57,525 nt of DNA from CAYRVF01 sp964427535. GTDB lineage: Bacteria > Chloroflexota > Ktedonobacteria > Ktedonobacterales > JADMIN01. Positions 43,203 to 52,042 of this stretch are shown here, one piece after another (position 1 is the stretch's first letter; each line of letters begins with the position of its first letter). The notes under the pieces were generated by a model. The model saw nothing but the letters and a program-made list of their open reading frames with translations, had not been told where the DNA came from and searched no databases. The translations under genes were made by a program, and so were the position numbers. The stretch lies in contig CAYRVF010000014.1 in assembly GCA_964427535.1 (NCBI GenBank), forward strand, positions 1 to 57,525, in the 5' to 3' direction.

Positions 43203-45674
43203 ATGAACTCTCTCGTCAGTACACGCCTGCGCAAATCGCTCGCCGACGTCACCCGCCGCAAGGGCCGCACACTGCTGGTCGTCCTCGGCATTTTCATCGG
43301 CGTCGCCGGCCTGACCGTCATCAACACGAGCGACGACACCCTGATTAGCGCCTTCGCTTTTACGCAGGGCTATCAGGCGACACAACCAGACTTCCAGCTG
43401 ACGGTTGACCGGGTTGACCCGTCGCTTTTGCCCGTGCTCCAGTCCGTCGCCAACGTGAAGGCTGTGCAATACGTCTCGGGTTTTGGCGCCTGCTGGCAGC
43501 CGGCGCAGACTGGTTGCACTGTCAGCATCGACATCTATAGCACACCTAACCTCCAGCACATTCCGATCACGCCGTTCCAGCTCACGTCAGGGCGCTACCC
43601 TGGTATCGGCGAGATCGTTCTGGAGCAGGGCGACCAGAACCTCCACAGCGTCTCCGTCGGCGACACTGTGACGCTCCATGCGTCGGGGCAGACGGCGCAG
43701 CTACGGGTTGTCGGGCTCGCGCGCACGCCCGGCGCCGATCCGCGCGCCACTGGCAACGCCCTCGCCTACATGAGCGACGCCGGTCTGCAGCAGCTCGTCG
43801 CCGCGCTCGGGAATCCCACCATCACCCGCCCGGACGGTCAGCAGGTGAGTGAGCTCCAGCACCACATCCAGGTCACGTTTCAGAGCACCAACCCGCAGCT
43901 TGAGAGCGCAGCCGTGACGGCGCTCCAGCACACCGTCCAGGCCCACGGAGTGACCGTGCTCGATTCCGGCTTCGCTCCTAAGGTGGACGCCTCCACGCTG
44001 AGCACCATCGACGGCGTATTCTCGCTCTTGCGCACGCTCGCGCTCGTCGCGGTGGCTTTGAGCACGCTGCTGATCCTCAACACCATCACGACGATCGTTA
44101 CTGAGCAGACCAGCATCATCGGCACGATGAAGGCGCTCGGCGGCACACGTGGGACGATCATGCGGGGCTATCTGCTTACCGTCGGCATCTACAGTCTGGT
44201 GGCGACGCTACCCGCGCTCGCGCTGGGCCTCTACGCTGGCTACCAACTCGCCGCTGCGCTCGCCCCGCAGATTCCGCTCTCGATCGGGCCGTTCGCCGTC
44301 GCACCTTGGGTGGTAGCGCTCAGCCTTGCCGTCGGCATTGGCGTGCCGCTCGTCGCGGCGCTCGTGCCGCTCTGGAACGGCACCCGCATCACCGTCCACG
44401 AGGCGCTCGCCGCCTATGGTGTCGAGGGCGGCATCGGGCAGGGGCGGAGCGTTCTGGCGCGGTTCGGCGCCCGGTTCTCCTGGATCTCGCAGACGACGTG
44501 GCTGGGTATGCGCGGACTCTTCCGCCGTCGCTGGCGCGCCGCGCTCTCACTCACGACGCTGGGGCTTGTCGCCGCGTGCTTCCTTGTCGTACAGACTGCC
44601 ACTACATCCATCGACGGCACTATTGGCGCGGTTCGCGCATCGCTCTCCGCCGACATGACGGTCAACTTTCGCGACCCCGCGACCTACAGCCACATCGCCG
44701 ACCAGCTCAGCGCGCTCCCCAACGTGGCAGGGGTCGAGCGCTCCGGCTCGACGCACGCCTCAACCAAATGGGGCACGCTGCAGGTCGCTGGCTACGAGCC
44801 CAGCACCCAGCTCTATCACTATCAGCTAACGAGTGGACGCTGGCTGCAGCCAGGTGACACCAACGTCGTGCTCCTCAGCGATGCCGCCTTACGAAAGACC
44901 GGCCTGCGCATCGGGGACACGATCACGCTGACGAACAGCTACGGCTCGAGTACCCAGCTCTCGCTGACCATCATCGGCACAGTCAGGCAATCCATCGACG
45001 TGCTCGGCTGGATCGGCGCCGCCGTGGTCCCGGTCAACACGCTGAATGTGCTGCGCGGCATAGCTCCCGACCAGGCCGCTAGCTCCGCGCTCGAGATCGT
45101 CGTCGGCGCGCGGGACCGCTCGCTCAGCGCCGTCAATCAGCTCGCGCCGCGCGTCAGCGCCGTTGTCAATCCAGGCGGCGCATCGAGCGACGGTCAGGGA
45201 TATTACATGGGCACCGGCGGCATCGTCGATACGTTCCACGAGTACGTGACCCGCCGCCAGGGTGACGCATACTTCCTCTACTACCTGCTCTACGCGCTCG
45301 CACTCATCGTCGGTGTGGTCGGCATCCTGGGGCTGACCAACGCGCTCGTGGCCTCCGTGCTGGAGCGCCGCCGCGAGATCGGGCTCCTGCGGGCGCTGGG
45401 AGCGAGCAGCCGTCGCGTGGCCCAGGTGTTCTGGGTAGAGAGCCTGTCGCTGGGTGCCATCGCATGGTGCGCGGGGGCGCTGCTTGGCGTGCCACTCGCC
45501 TATGCCTTCGTTCAGACGTTCGCCTGGCAGGTCATGCCAGTGGACTTCCACCTGGACCCGCGCGCGTTCACCGTGATGCTGGCCGCCATCGTGGTCATCG
45601 CGACTCTGGCGAGCATCGTTCCGTCGTGGCGCGCCTCCCGTATCCGTATCGCCGAGATGCTGCGCTACGAGTAG
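43203..45674 (+). CDS. FtsX-like ABC permease (MacB-type, duplicated)
   Basis: This is an 823-residue membrane protein. A TM helix near residue 20-40 (KGRTLLVVLGIFIGVAGLTV) is followed by a large extracytoplasmic domain (about 45-290), three TMs with the FtsX loop QTSIIGTMKALGGTRG, then a second FtsX half with another extracytoplasmic domain and three TMs containing ERRREIGLLRALGASSRRV. This ten-TM double-FtsX layout is typical of Gram-positive type exporters that handle antimicrobial peptides or lipoproteins. It follows its ATPase closely and precedes a histidine kinase/regulator pair, pointing to cell-envelope stress control. Confidence 0.93.
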   Translation: MNSLVSTRLRKSLADVTRRKGRTLLVVLGIFIGVAGLTVINTSDDTLISAFAFTQGYQATQPDFQLTVDRVDPSLLPVLQSVANVKAVQYVSGFGACWQPAQTGCTVSIDIYSTPNLQHIPITPFQLTSGRYPGIGEIVLEQGDQNLHSVSVGDTVTLHASGQTAQLRVVGLARTPGADPRATGNALAYMSDAGLQQLVAALGNPTITRPDGQQVSELQHHIQVTFQSTNPQLESAAVTALQHTVQAHGVTVLDSGFAPKVDASTLSTIDGVFSLLRTLALVAVALSTLLILNTITTIVTEQTSIIGTMKALGGTRGTIMRGYLLTVGIYSLVATLPALALGLYAGYQLAAALAPQIPLSIGPFAVAPWVVALSLAVGIGVPLVAALVPLWNGTRITVHEALAAYGVEGGIGQGRSVLARFGARFSWISQTTWLGMRGLFRRRWRAALSLTTLGLVAACFLVVQTATTSIDGTIGAVRASLSADMTVNFRDPATYSHIADQLSALPNVAGVERSGSTHASTKWGTLQVAGYEPSTQLYHYQLTSGRWLQPGDTNVVLLSDAALRKTGLRIGDTITLTNSYGSSTQLSLTIIGTVRQSIDVLGWIGAAVVPVNTLNVLRGIAPDQAASSALEIVVGARDRSLSAVNQLAPRVSAVVNPGGASSDGQGYYMGTGGIVDTFHEYVTRRQGDAYFLYYLLYALALIVGVVGILGLTNALVASVLERRREIGLLRALGASSRRVAQVFWVESLSLGAIAWCAGALLGVPLAYAFVQTFAWQVMPVDFHLDPRAFTVMLAAIVVIATLASIVPSWRASRIRIAEMLRYE

Positions 45675-45686
45675 CCAGTAGCCAGT

Positions 45687-45715
45687 CACAGGGCGAGTTC
45701 CACGCCCGCCCTGTG
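45687..45715. other. 9-bp perfect hairpin between permease and kinase genes
   Basis: CACAGGGCG (45687-45695) and CGCCCTGTG (45707-45715) form a perfect stem with an 11-nt loop, 12 bp after the permease stop. No T-run follows, so it may stabilise the transporter mRNA end or partially uncouple the kinase genes. Confidence 0.5.
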
Positions 45716-45765
45716 GCATACTGCCCTCGTCAATGTACGTGGGATGACATGTGGAGGGTTCCACC

Positions 45766-47070
45766 ATGCGAAGACTGCGCCTGCTCTCCTGGAGAGCTCG
45801 CTGGGCGCTGGCCTGTGGAGTCGCGCTGGCGGGACTGGTCCTTACCTTCCTGACGGAGCGCCTTCTGGCAGACAACGCTTTGGCTTACTCGAGCGATGCC
45901 CGCAGCGGCTTTCTGGTCATCGGCGGCCTCGTGAGCGCCGCGCTTGGCGTGCTCGCTCTGGCCGCCAGCACGGGCGGGCCATTCGAGGCGGATCCGCGTC
46001 TCGATGAGAGCCGCTGGCGCTTTCGCAGCCTCTTCTGGCGGTTGGTGCTCTCGTATCTCGTCGTGAGCCTCACCATCGCGGTCATCGCGATCTACGCGTT
46101 GCGCTTCGAGGGGCCGTTTGGGTTTTTGCGGCATACCTTGCTGGTCCAATTCTTCAACCGGCTGTTTGACAACCCCACAAACGGCCAGTTGACGCTGCTC
46201 CTGGTGATGTGCCTCATCGGTGTGCTGACTGGCGCTCTGCTCTCACGCAATCTCACTCGGCGTCTGCGGGCCATCGCCCAGGCCGCGGAGTCGTGGAGCA
46301 AGGGCGACTTCAGCGTGACCGCGCATGATTCCTCTGGCGACGAATTGGGCCAGCTCGCGCGCGATCTCAACGGGATGGCCGCGCAGGTGCAGACGGTGCT
46401 CGCCACGCGCGAGGCGCTCGCGGTGGTGGAGGAGCGCAACCGTCTCGCCCGCGAGCTCCACGACACGGTGAAACAGCATCTCTTCGCCAATGCGCTGCTC
46501 GTGCGGGCGGCTCGCAAACAGCTCGACCGCGATCCCGACGCAACGAGACGTCACCTACGCGAGGCGGAGGAGCTTGCCGAGCAGACACAGCAGGAGCTCA
46601 TCGCGCTCATTCAGGCCTTGCGTCCCGCAGCGCTGGCCGACAAAGGACTGGTCGCCGTGCTCGGTGAGTATGCGCGCGAGTGGTCGCAGCGCAGCGGCAT
46701 CGACGTGGACCTGCGTGTTGAGGGCGAGCGCGCTACGCCGCTCGATATCGAGGAGGCGCTTTACCGTCTGGCCCAGGAGGCGCTTGCCAACATCGCCCGC
46801 CACAGCGGCGCCGCACACGCCGAGATCCAACTGGCGTGGGAAGATGCGTGGCTGCGCCTGACCGTCCGTGATGATGGCAAGGGCTTCGACGTTGCAGGCG
46901 CCGATAACAAGGGGATGGGACTGGCGAGCATGCGTGAGCGCGTACAGGTCCTGGGCGGTTCGCTCAGCCTCGCCAGCATGCCTGGCGACACCTGCGTCGA
47001 GGCGTGCGTCCCGCTGGCCATCCCCACTTCTGGTTCCCACACACCGCTGGCGGAGGTAACGCATGAGTGA
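45766..47070 (+). CDS. NarL-family sensor histidine kinase with HAMP
   Basis: This is a 434-residue membrane kinase. Two N-terminal hydrophobic segments, another near residues 95-115 and one near 135-155 (TLLLVMCLIGVLTGALL) surround a modest external region. A HAMP domain (RRLRAIAQAAESWSKGDFSV) leads to HisKA_3 with the H-box ERNRLARELHDTVKQHL. The HATPase shows ALANIARHSGA, VRDDGKGFD and GMGLASMRERV. This resembles LiaS/NarX. GGAGGG lies 7 nt before ATG 45766. The end overlaps the regulator gene by 8 bp, so both are co-translated. Confidence 0.93.
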   Translation: MRRLRLLSWRARWALACGVALAGLVLTFLTERLLADNALAYSSDARSGFLVIGGLVSAALGVLALAASTGGPFEADPRLDESRWRFRSLFWRLVLSYLVVSLTIAVIAIYALRFEGPFGFLRHTLLVQFFNRLFDNPTNGQLTLLLVMCLIGVLTGALLSRNLTRRLRAIAQAAESWSKGDFSVTAHDSSGDELGQLARDLNGMAAQVQTVLATREALAVVEERNRLARELHDTVKQHLFANALLVRAARKQLDRDPDATRRHLREAEELAEQTQQELIALIQALRPAALADKGLVAVLGEYAREWSQRSGIDVDLRVEGERATPLDIEEALYRLAQEALANIARHSGAAHAEIQLAWEDAWLRLTVRDDGKGFDVAGADNKGMGLASMRERVQVLGGSLSLASMPGDTCVEACVPLAIPTSGSHTPLAEVTHE

Positions 47071-47731
47071 CCCGATCACCGTCCTGATTGTGGACGATCA
47101 CGCCGTGGTCCGCCGGGGCATTCGTGCGCTGCTCGAAGCCGAAGGGGATTTCCAGGTGATTGGCGAGGCTGGTTCAGGCGGCGAGGCGGTCCTTTGTGCC
47201 GCCGATCTCGCGCCCGATGTCGTGCTGATGGACCTCGTCATGCCGGAGATGGACGGCGTGGTCGCCACACGCCTGCTGAAGCAGGAGAGCCCACGCTCGC
47301 AGGTCATCGTGCTCACGTCGTATCACGAGGACGAGCACATCTATCCCGCTATCCGCGCCGGAGCACTCTCGTACCTGCTCAAGAGTGTGGGCCTGGAGGA
47401 GCTGACAGACGCCGTACGAAAAGCGACCAGAGGTGAGGCCGTGCTGCATCCCCACGTCGCGGCGCGGATCGTTCAGGAGCTGCACGGCGCCTCCCAGGAG
47501 ACGCGCCAGCTCTACGCGGCGCTGAGCGAGCGCGAGCGCGAGGTGCTGCGGCTCATCGCCGAGGGCCTCTCCAACGCGGCGATTGCTGAGCGTCTCGTCA
47601 TCAGCGAGCGCACGGTCAAGAGCCACGTCAACAACATCCTCAGCAAGCTGCAGGTCGCCGATCGCACGCAGGCCGCCATCTACGCCTGGCGCGAAGGAAT
47701 CGTGCGGCAGACGGGAGCGGCGTCTACGTAG
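47063..47731 (+). CDS. NarL/LiaR-type response regulator
   Basis: This is a 222-residue transcription factor. The receiver has LIVDDHAVVRRG, phospho-Asp in VVLMDLVMPEMDG, VLTSY and LLKSV. The LuxR-type HTH has SEREREVLRLIAEGLSNAAIAERLVISERTVKSHVNNIL. It is the cognate output of the overlapping kinase and probably controls the ABC exporter just upstream, as in Lia/Bce-like envelope-stress systems. Confidence 0.95.
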   Translation: MSDPITVLIVDDHAVVRRGIRALLEAEGDFQVIGEAGSGGEAVLCAADLAPDVVLMDLVMPEMDGVVATRLLKQESPRSQVIVLTSYHEDEHIYPAIRAGALSYLLKSVGLEELTDAVRKATRGEAVLHPHVAARIVQELHGASQETRQLYAALSEREREVLRLIAEGLSNAAIAERLVISERTVKSHVNNILSKLQVADRTQAAIYAWREGIVRQTGAAST

Positions 47732-47797
47732 CCCGGGCCACGGGCGAGCCATCAAGCGGCGCGCGAGCGAACAGGTCGAGCGCGTGTGTGTAGCGGA

Positions 47798-48322
47798 TCA
47801 CACGCGTGCGAGTACGGCAAATGCCGCGCTCGTTCCTGTGCCATAGGACAGATGCGCCGTCAAATCCTTGAGCAGCGTCGGAGCGTCGTACTCCCAGATC
47901 GGCTTGTACAGCTTGGCCAGCGGCAGGACGACATAGCTGGTGGCCCAGACGACGGCGCCGAACGGCAGGCCGTAGAGAACGCTCGGGCAGCGAAGTGAGC
48001 CGCCGACGATACCGTACACCGTGCCCCACGCCAGGCCATAGACCCAGTGCATGACGTTATTGACGAAGCCAGCCCTTTCCGGGGGCAACTCGCGCTCGAA
48101 GACCCCTTCAAACAGGCGCTTGCCGAGCAGCGCGGGCGCCGGTGCGTTCTGCCAGTCCGTCAGCCCCACGGAGAACTCCCAGTCGAGAAAGTTGCTCTTT
48201 CCGCCACCGCGTATGTACCGTCGATACCAGACGAGGTCCATAGCAAGCGTACCCACGGCGCCAGCGACAAGCCCACGGACAGCCGCCCCCAGTGGGGTCA
48301 TCTCAGCACATGCGTTCTCCAT
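47798..48322 (-). CDS. conserved hypothetical membrane protein
   Basis: This is a 174-residue protein with a first hydrophobic segment (AAVRGLVAGAVGTLAMDLVWY), a middle one (NNVMHWVYGLAWGTVYGIVGG) and VVWATSYVVLPLAKLY, and a conserved-looking hydrophilic patch YIRGGGKSNFLDWEFSVG. It has some resemblance to YagU/DUF1440-type membrane proteins, but I do not claim the family. AGGAGG precedes the ATG at 48322; the frame is open to 48742 but that extension is not supported. 48323-48646 upstream shows no gene. Confidence 0.7.
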   Translation of the reverse strand: MENACAEMTPLGAAVRGLVAGAVGTLAMDLVWYRRYIRGGGKSNFLDWEFSVGLTDWQNAPAPALLGKRLFEGVFERELPPERAGFVNNVMHWVYGLAWGTVYGIVGGSLRCPSVLYGLPFGAVVWATSYVVLPLAKLYKPIWEYDAPTLLKDLTAHLSYGTGTSAAFAVLARV

Positions 48323-48646
48323 ATGTCCTCCTGATGTCGTCTCCCCGCACTGAGTGCCGCGCACTTTCACCACACCACAAAGTATGCCGTTGGCGCTGCG
48401 TGGCATCAGAGATAGGCGAGTTGTGGCTGCCGGCCCGAGACAGGTGATGCGGTGCGCCTCCGGCGTGCCGCTCCGCGGGGCGCATATTGGGCATAGAGTC
48501 TGCGGGCAACTCCTGAAGCGGGGCACTCCTCTTGGACGAGGACCCAGCCGTCTTCCGGCCAGTGGTCCACGGCTGAGCGGGGCCGCGACGAGCGAAGCAT
48601 CCGGAAGCGAAGTGTCCAGATGAGCATTGGAGGAGGAGGAAGACCG

Positions 48647-49333
48647 ATGCCGATGATTCGCGAGAAAGACCGTCAGACCCTCCGCGATTTGTTCGCGCAG
48701 AAGCTCACAGACGACGTCACCATTCTCTATTTCAGCCAGCACGAGTCGGTCCTCATCGTGCCCGGTCTGGAATGCGCGTCCTGCAAGGAGACCCGCGAGC
48801 TGCTGGAAGAGGTCGCCGACCTCTCAGACCACATCAAGCTGGTCGTCAAAGACTTTGTCACGGACCGTGAGGAAGCCGAGCGGATGGGCATCGAGCGCAT
48901 TCCTGCGACCATCTTGCAGGGCAAGAACAAGGGCAACGTGCGGTATTTCGGCATCCCGGCCGGCTATGAGTTCGCGACGCTCGTCGAAGACCTCGTCGAT
49001 GTCGCGACAGGGCAGGTCGAGGTCTCCGAGAAGACCACAGAAGCCCTCAGCCACGTCGACCAGGACCTACACATCCAGGTCTTCGTCACCCCCACCTGAC
49101 CCTACTGCCCCAGAGCGGCCAGGTTGGCCCACAAGCTCGCGATTTTGAACGAACACGTGACCGCCGACGTCGTGGAGGCAAGCGAGTTCCCGGATGTCGC
49201 CCAGCGATACCAGATCTATGGTGTGCCCAAGACCATCATCAACGACCGCATCTCCTTTGAGGGTGCGGTGCCCGAGGAGCAGTTCGTCGGCACAGTCGTA
49301 AGCGCGCTCGACGGCAACACCCCGCCCGCATGA
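48647..49333 (+). CDS. protein disulfide oxidoreductase with in-frame TGA: probable selenoprotein
   Basis: Read through one TGA, this is a 228-residue protein made of two thioredoxin/glutaredoxin folds, the size of archaeal/thermophile PDO (about 226). Domain 1 has CASC in VPGLECASCKETRELL, PATIL, then YFGIPAGYEFATLVEDLVD. The linker LSHVDQDLHIQVFVTPT leads to TGA (49097-49099), then PYCPRAARLAHKLAILN and VPKTIIN with the cis-Pro. PDO relatives read CPYC here, so the TGA replaces exactly the catalytic Cys, giving U-x-x-C. The frame continues unbroken to TGA 49331-49333. AGGAGGAGG 6 nt before the ATG fixes the start. Alternative: a single Cys-to-stop mutation or sequencing error, leaving a truncated 150-residue product. 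Confidence 0.8.
49113..49138 (+). promoter_or_regulatory. candidate bacterial SECIS hairpin
   Basis: Beginning 13 nt after the TGA, GAGC (49113-49116) pairs with GCTC (49135-49138), and GGCCA (49117-49121) with TGGCC (49125-49129). The apical loop is GGT (49122-49124) and a 3'-side internal loop is CACAA. In E. coli formate dehydrogenase the SelB-binding loop is AGGUC(U), with GU contacts, about 18 nt after UGA; here AGGTT is 22 nt after. The hairpin lies inside coding sequence, as bacterial SECIS elements do. SelB binding is not proven. Confidence 0.55.
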
Positions 49334-49382
49334 CAGGACACGGAGTGAACCGCATGGAGAGGGTACGCCCTCTCCATCGCTC

Positions 49383-50468
49383 CTACCCCGCCAACGCAAT
49401 CGCCGCCGCCAGCTCGCGCACGACCGTCTTGCACGCCTCGGCGAACGGATCGGGTGCGGGTGGCTGCTGTGCCGGTGGCTGCGACTGCGCAGCGGCGAGC
49501 TGCTGCTGCAACTGAGCGATCTGCTGTTGCAGCCCAGGCACCACCGCGTAGAGTACGTGGTCAAGCGACGCGCCTGCCGTGTCGAAGTAGTGGACCTCGC
49601 CCGCGCTGGCATGGCTCGATTGCGTCTTGAGCCAGCCGAGATAGCCGCGCAAAGTGCAGAGCCGCGACCCAGGCCCCCAGCTCGCGTCTTCGGGCACGAC
49701 GCTGTCGACGTACACCTCGCCGTGGTCCATCAACGTGTTGGCCGGGTCCCAGCCGCCCGGATAGGTGAGGATGAAGTCGCGCATCCCCTGCTCGGCATAG
49801 CCGCCATTCGGCGAGGTCAGCCGATGTCCGTCGTCACTCCACCCATTCGGCACGCCCATGTGTCCACCTCCTGCTCCACCACCCATCGAGACTCTTGGAT
49901 AGACTGCCATCGCACCACATGGCCGCGACGCCGCCAGCACCCCATCCGGATAGAACTGCAGCACATCGCCCACGTCGAAGTTGTCGCCGTCGCAGCACCA
50001 CCAGCCTGGCGGCAGATCGCGCCCGGCACGGTCTGAATGCCCGCCCGGATGCCAGCCCGCCACCATGACGAAGTGGTAGTGCAGGTTGCGTGCGTTCTCG
50101 CCCCTCCCGGTGAGCGCATCTACCAGCGCCTGCCCGTTGGCCGTCTCGAAGACCACCGCCTCGCGCCCGACGTGCGCCGCGAAGAACGCCCGCCACATCG
50201 CTTCGGCCATCGGCTCGCCATACGGCAACACGTCCACCCGATAGCCCGCGCTCCGCGCGTCATCCACCAGCCCGCTCAGGTTCGACACGCCGTTCGCGTC
50301 GCAGCGGCCGGCCGCGCGCATCCGGTGGTAGACGTCGAGCGTGCCGAGGGTCGACTGATCGGCCCAGCGCTCCGCCATGCTCGCCGCGTTCGGCCCGCAT
50401 GCGCCCGTCAGCCCGCCGACGAACTCCGTCGAGCGATCCACCCGCCCTGGCAGAAAGGTCGCCTCCAT
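49383..50468 (-). CDS. papain/C39-like cysteine peptidase of a phage tail module
   Basis: This is a 361-residue protein at the downstream end of the tail operon. A papain-like fold is indicated by Cys24 in TGACGPNAASMAERW, His132 (or His130) in NLHYHFVMVAGWHPGG and the Asp/Asn pair near residues 160-163 in WWCCDGDNF. The C-terminal part has a short coiled coil (GLQQQIAQLQQQLAAAQ) before a Pro-rich segment and a terminal helix, which may attach it to the tail. No signal peptide, so it would be delivered by a phage-type particle; peptidoglycan or host-peptide cleavage is inference. It starts 49 bp after the hub-like gene. Confidence 0.75.
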   Translation of the reverse strand: MEATFLPGRVDRSTEFVGGLTGACGPNAASMAERWADQSTLGTLDVYHRMRAAGRCDANGVSNLSGLVDDARSAGYRVDVLPYGEPMAEAMWRAFFAAHVGREAVVFETANGQALVDALTGRGENARNLHYHFVMVAGWHPGGHSDRAGRDLPPGWWCCDGDNFDVGDVLQFYPDGVLAASRPCGAMAVYPRVSMGGGAGGGHMGVPNGWSDDGHRLTSPNGGYAEQGMRDFILTYPGGWDPANTLMDHGEVYVDSVVPEDASWGPGSRLCTLRGYLGWLKTQSSHASAGEVHYFDTAGASLDHVLYAVVPGLQQQIAQLQQQLAAAQSQPPAQQPPAPDPFAEACKTVVRELAAAIALAG

Positions 50469-50516
50469 TCCTCGCTCTCCCTCCCCTCATCCCGTCATCA
50501 TCCGCACGTCGCCCGG

Positions 50517-52001
50517 TCACGCTCCGACCGTGGTGTAAGTGCCCGTCCAGACGAGCGCGCCGGAGCCAGCCGCCGTCACCGTCACCTCGCAGCCGTACGG
50601 CGTGAGCGTGCCGGGCGACACCGTCGGTCCCGAGGCGACGTTGGCGCTGCTGATCTGTGCGAACGTCAGCCCGCTGGGCGTGCGCGAGAGCACCGGCACG
50701 AAGTTCACCCCCACGCCAACCTGCTGGCCCGCCGCGACACTCGGCGCCCGCAACGAGCAGTACCCCACCTGCTGGGCGCCGGGCGACTGCACCATGCGAT
50801 AGACGCCACGCTGGCGCTGGCGTGCTTCGTCCGCGATCTGCAGGCGCGCGACGAGCGAGACGGCGCGGTCGGCGTAGTTGTCGAGCTGCAGCGTCAGGCG
50901 AATGTCGCCGTCAGCCGTCTCGCGGTAGCTTGTCTCAGCGATCCAGAACTGGTTGACGCCCGGTGCTGGCCCGCGCGAGAGCGTCTGCCCGCGCACCGCC
51001 AGCTCCGGCACGAACAGGTTGGTGTCCGCGCGAACGGTGTGCAGCGGAATCTCGACGCCGTTGCCGTCCCGCACTGCCCGTAGCTCGACCTCGACCTTGT
51101 TCGTCGGATTGCTGAAGCTCGCCAGCCAGGCGTTCGCGATGCTGGTGGCCTGCGCGCCGGTTAGCGGCAGACGCCCAAGACTGCGTCGCAGCTTGCGGCG
51201 GCGGAAGGGCGCGTTCCCCTGCCCGCCACCAGGCGCCAGTCGCGCATCGCTCACCATCACGCTCGCCGGCCCCGCGACCGGATCGACGTACGCCAACTGC
51301 ACGACGTTGTAGGCGCGCTGCGACGAGGGCATCACCCGCCAGCCGAGGATATCCTCGCCGAGCGCGATGTAGTGCGTCGTCGTGGTGTCGCGCGGATGCG
51401 CGCGGAGCTGCCATGTGGGATAGCCCGCCGCGTCGCGGTGCAGCGGATGATCGTAGACCGTCCAGACGTAATCGCCGAGCGCGCCCATTAGGTCGTGCGC
51501 GATCTCTTCGAGGTTGTACCCATCGTAGACGGGCGTGAAGGTGGCGGCTGGCGCGTCGGGCAGCACCGCCGTCATGTCCGTATCGAGTGGCAGATAGGCG
51601 GCGCGCTTGCTGATCTCGTTCGACAGAATCGCCTGGGCCGTCGTCGCCGTCGCATAGGCCGCGTCATCTGGGTCGTCGCACAGACATGCGCCGCCGCCGA
51701 GCGCCGAGAGCAGCAGATATTCGCCCGCCGCGCCGTCCAGCACGAGGGCAGGGTCGGCCCACTCGCCGCCGAACGCGGTGAAGAGTCCGTCGCGCAAACA
51801 CACCCGCGAGAAGACCGCCAGCTCCGGGCGCGGCAGTCGCGCGTCGGGCAGCTTGAGCACGCACGAGAGGTCGCCGAAGCCGCCCGGCGCGACGGTGGTG
51901 AACTCCAACCCTTCGACCTCCGCGCCGTACTCCCCCACCACCAGCGGATACGCCGATGACGGGGGCGTGTACGCCCAGAGCGCCAGTCCGCTCCGCAGCA
52001 T
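50517..52001 (-). CDS. phage tail hub/baseplate-like protein
   Basis: This is a 494-residue protein with beta-rich character. The opening LWAYTPPSSAYPLVVGEYGAEVEGLEFTTVAPGGFGDLSCVLKLP is the first barrel domain of gp27/Tal-like tail-hub proteins. TFTPVYDGYNLEEIAHDLMGALGDYVWTVYDH corresponds to the second domain, and a long beta-strand tail with VEVELRAVRDGNGVEIPLHTVR follows. Such proteins form the ring at the tail tip in siphophages, tailocins and GTA-like particles. GGGAGGA lies before ATG 52001. The frame is open to 52121 but that extension is Arg/Ala noise. Confidence 0.72.
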   Translation of the reverse strand: MLRSGLALWAYTPPSSAYPLVVGEYGAEVEGLEFTTVAPGGFGDLSCVLKLPDARLPRPELAVFSRVCLRDGLFTAFGGEWADPALVLDGAAGEYLLLSALGGGACLCDDPDDAAYATATTAQAILSNEISKRAAYLPLDTDMTAVLPDAPAATFTPVYDGYNLEEIAHDLMGALGDYVWTVYDHPLHRDAAGYPTWQLRAHPRDTTTTHYIALGEDILGWRVMPSSQRAYNVVQLAYVDPVAGPASVMVSDARLAPGGGQGNAPFRRRKLRRSLGRLPLTGAQATSIANAWLASFSNPTNKVEVELRAVRDGNGVEIPLHTVRADTNLFVPELAVRGQTLSRGPAPGVNQFWIAETSYRETADGDIRLTLQLDNYADRAVSLVARLQIADEARQRQRGVYRMVQSPGAQQVGYCSLRAPSVAAGQQVGVGVNFVPVLSRTPSGLTFAQISSANVASGPTVSPGTLTPYGCEVTVTAAGSGALVWTGTYTTVGA

Positions 52002-52042
52002 CGCCGTCCTCCCTTCACTCTCCACTTCCACCCGCGCCACGC

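Noticed and set aside
49100..49333. Treating the 3' part of the PDO gene as a separate small gene starting at 49124
   Set aside because: It begins inside the thioredoxin motif, has no ribosome-binding site and is in the same frame as the upstream part; one gene with a recoded TGA explains it better.
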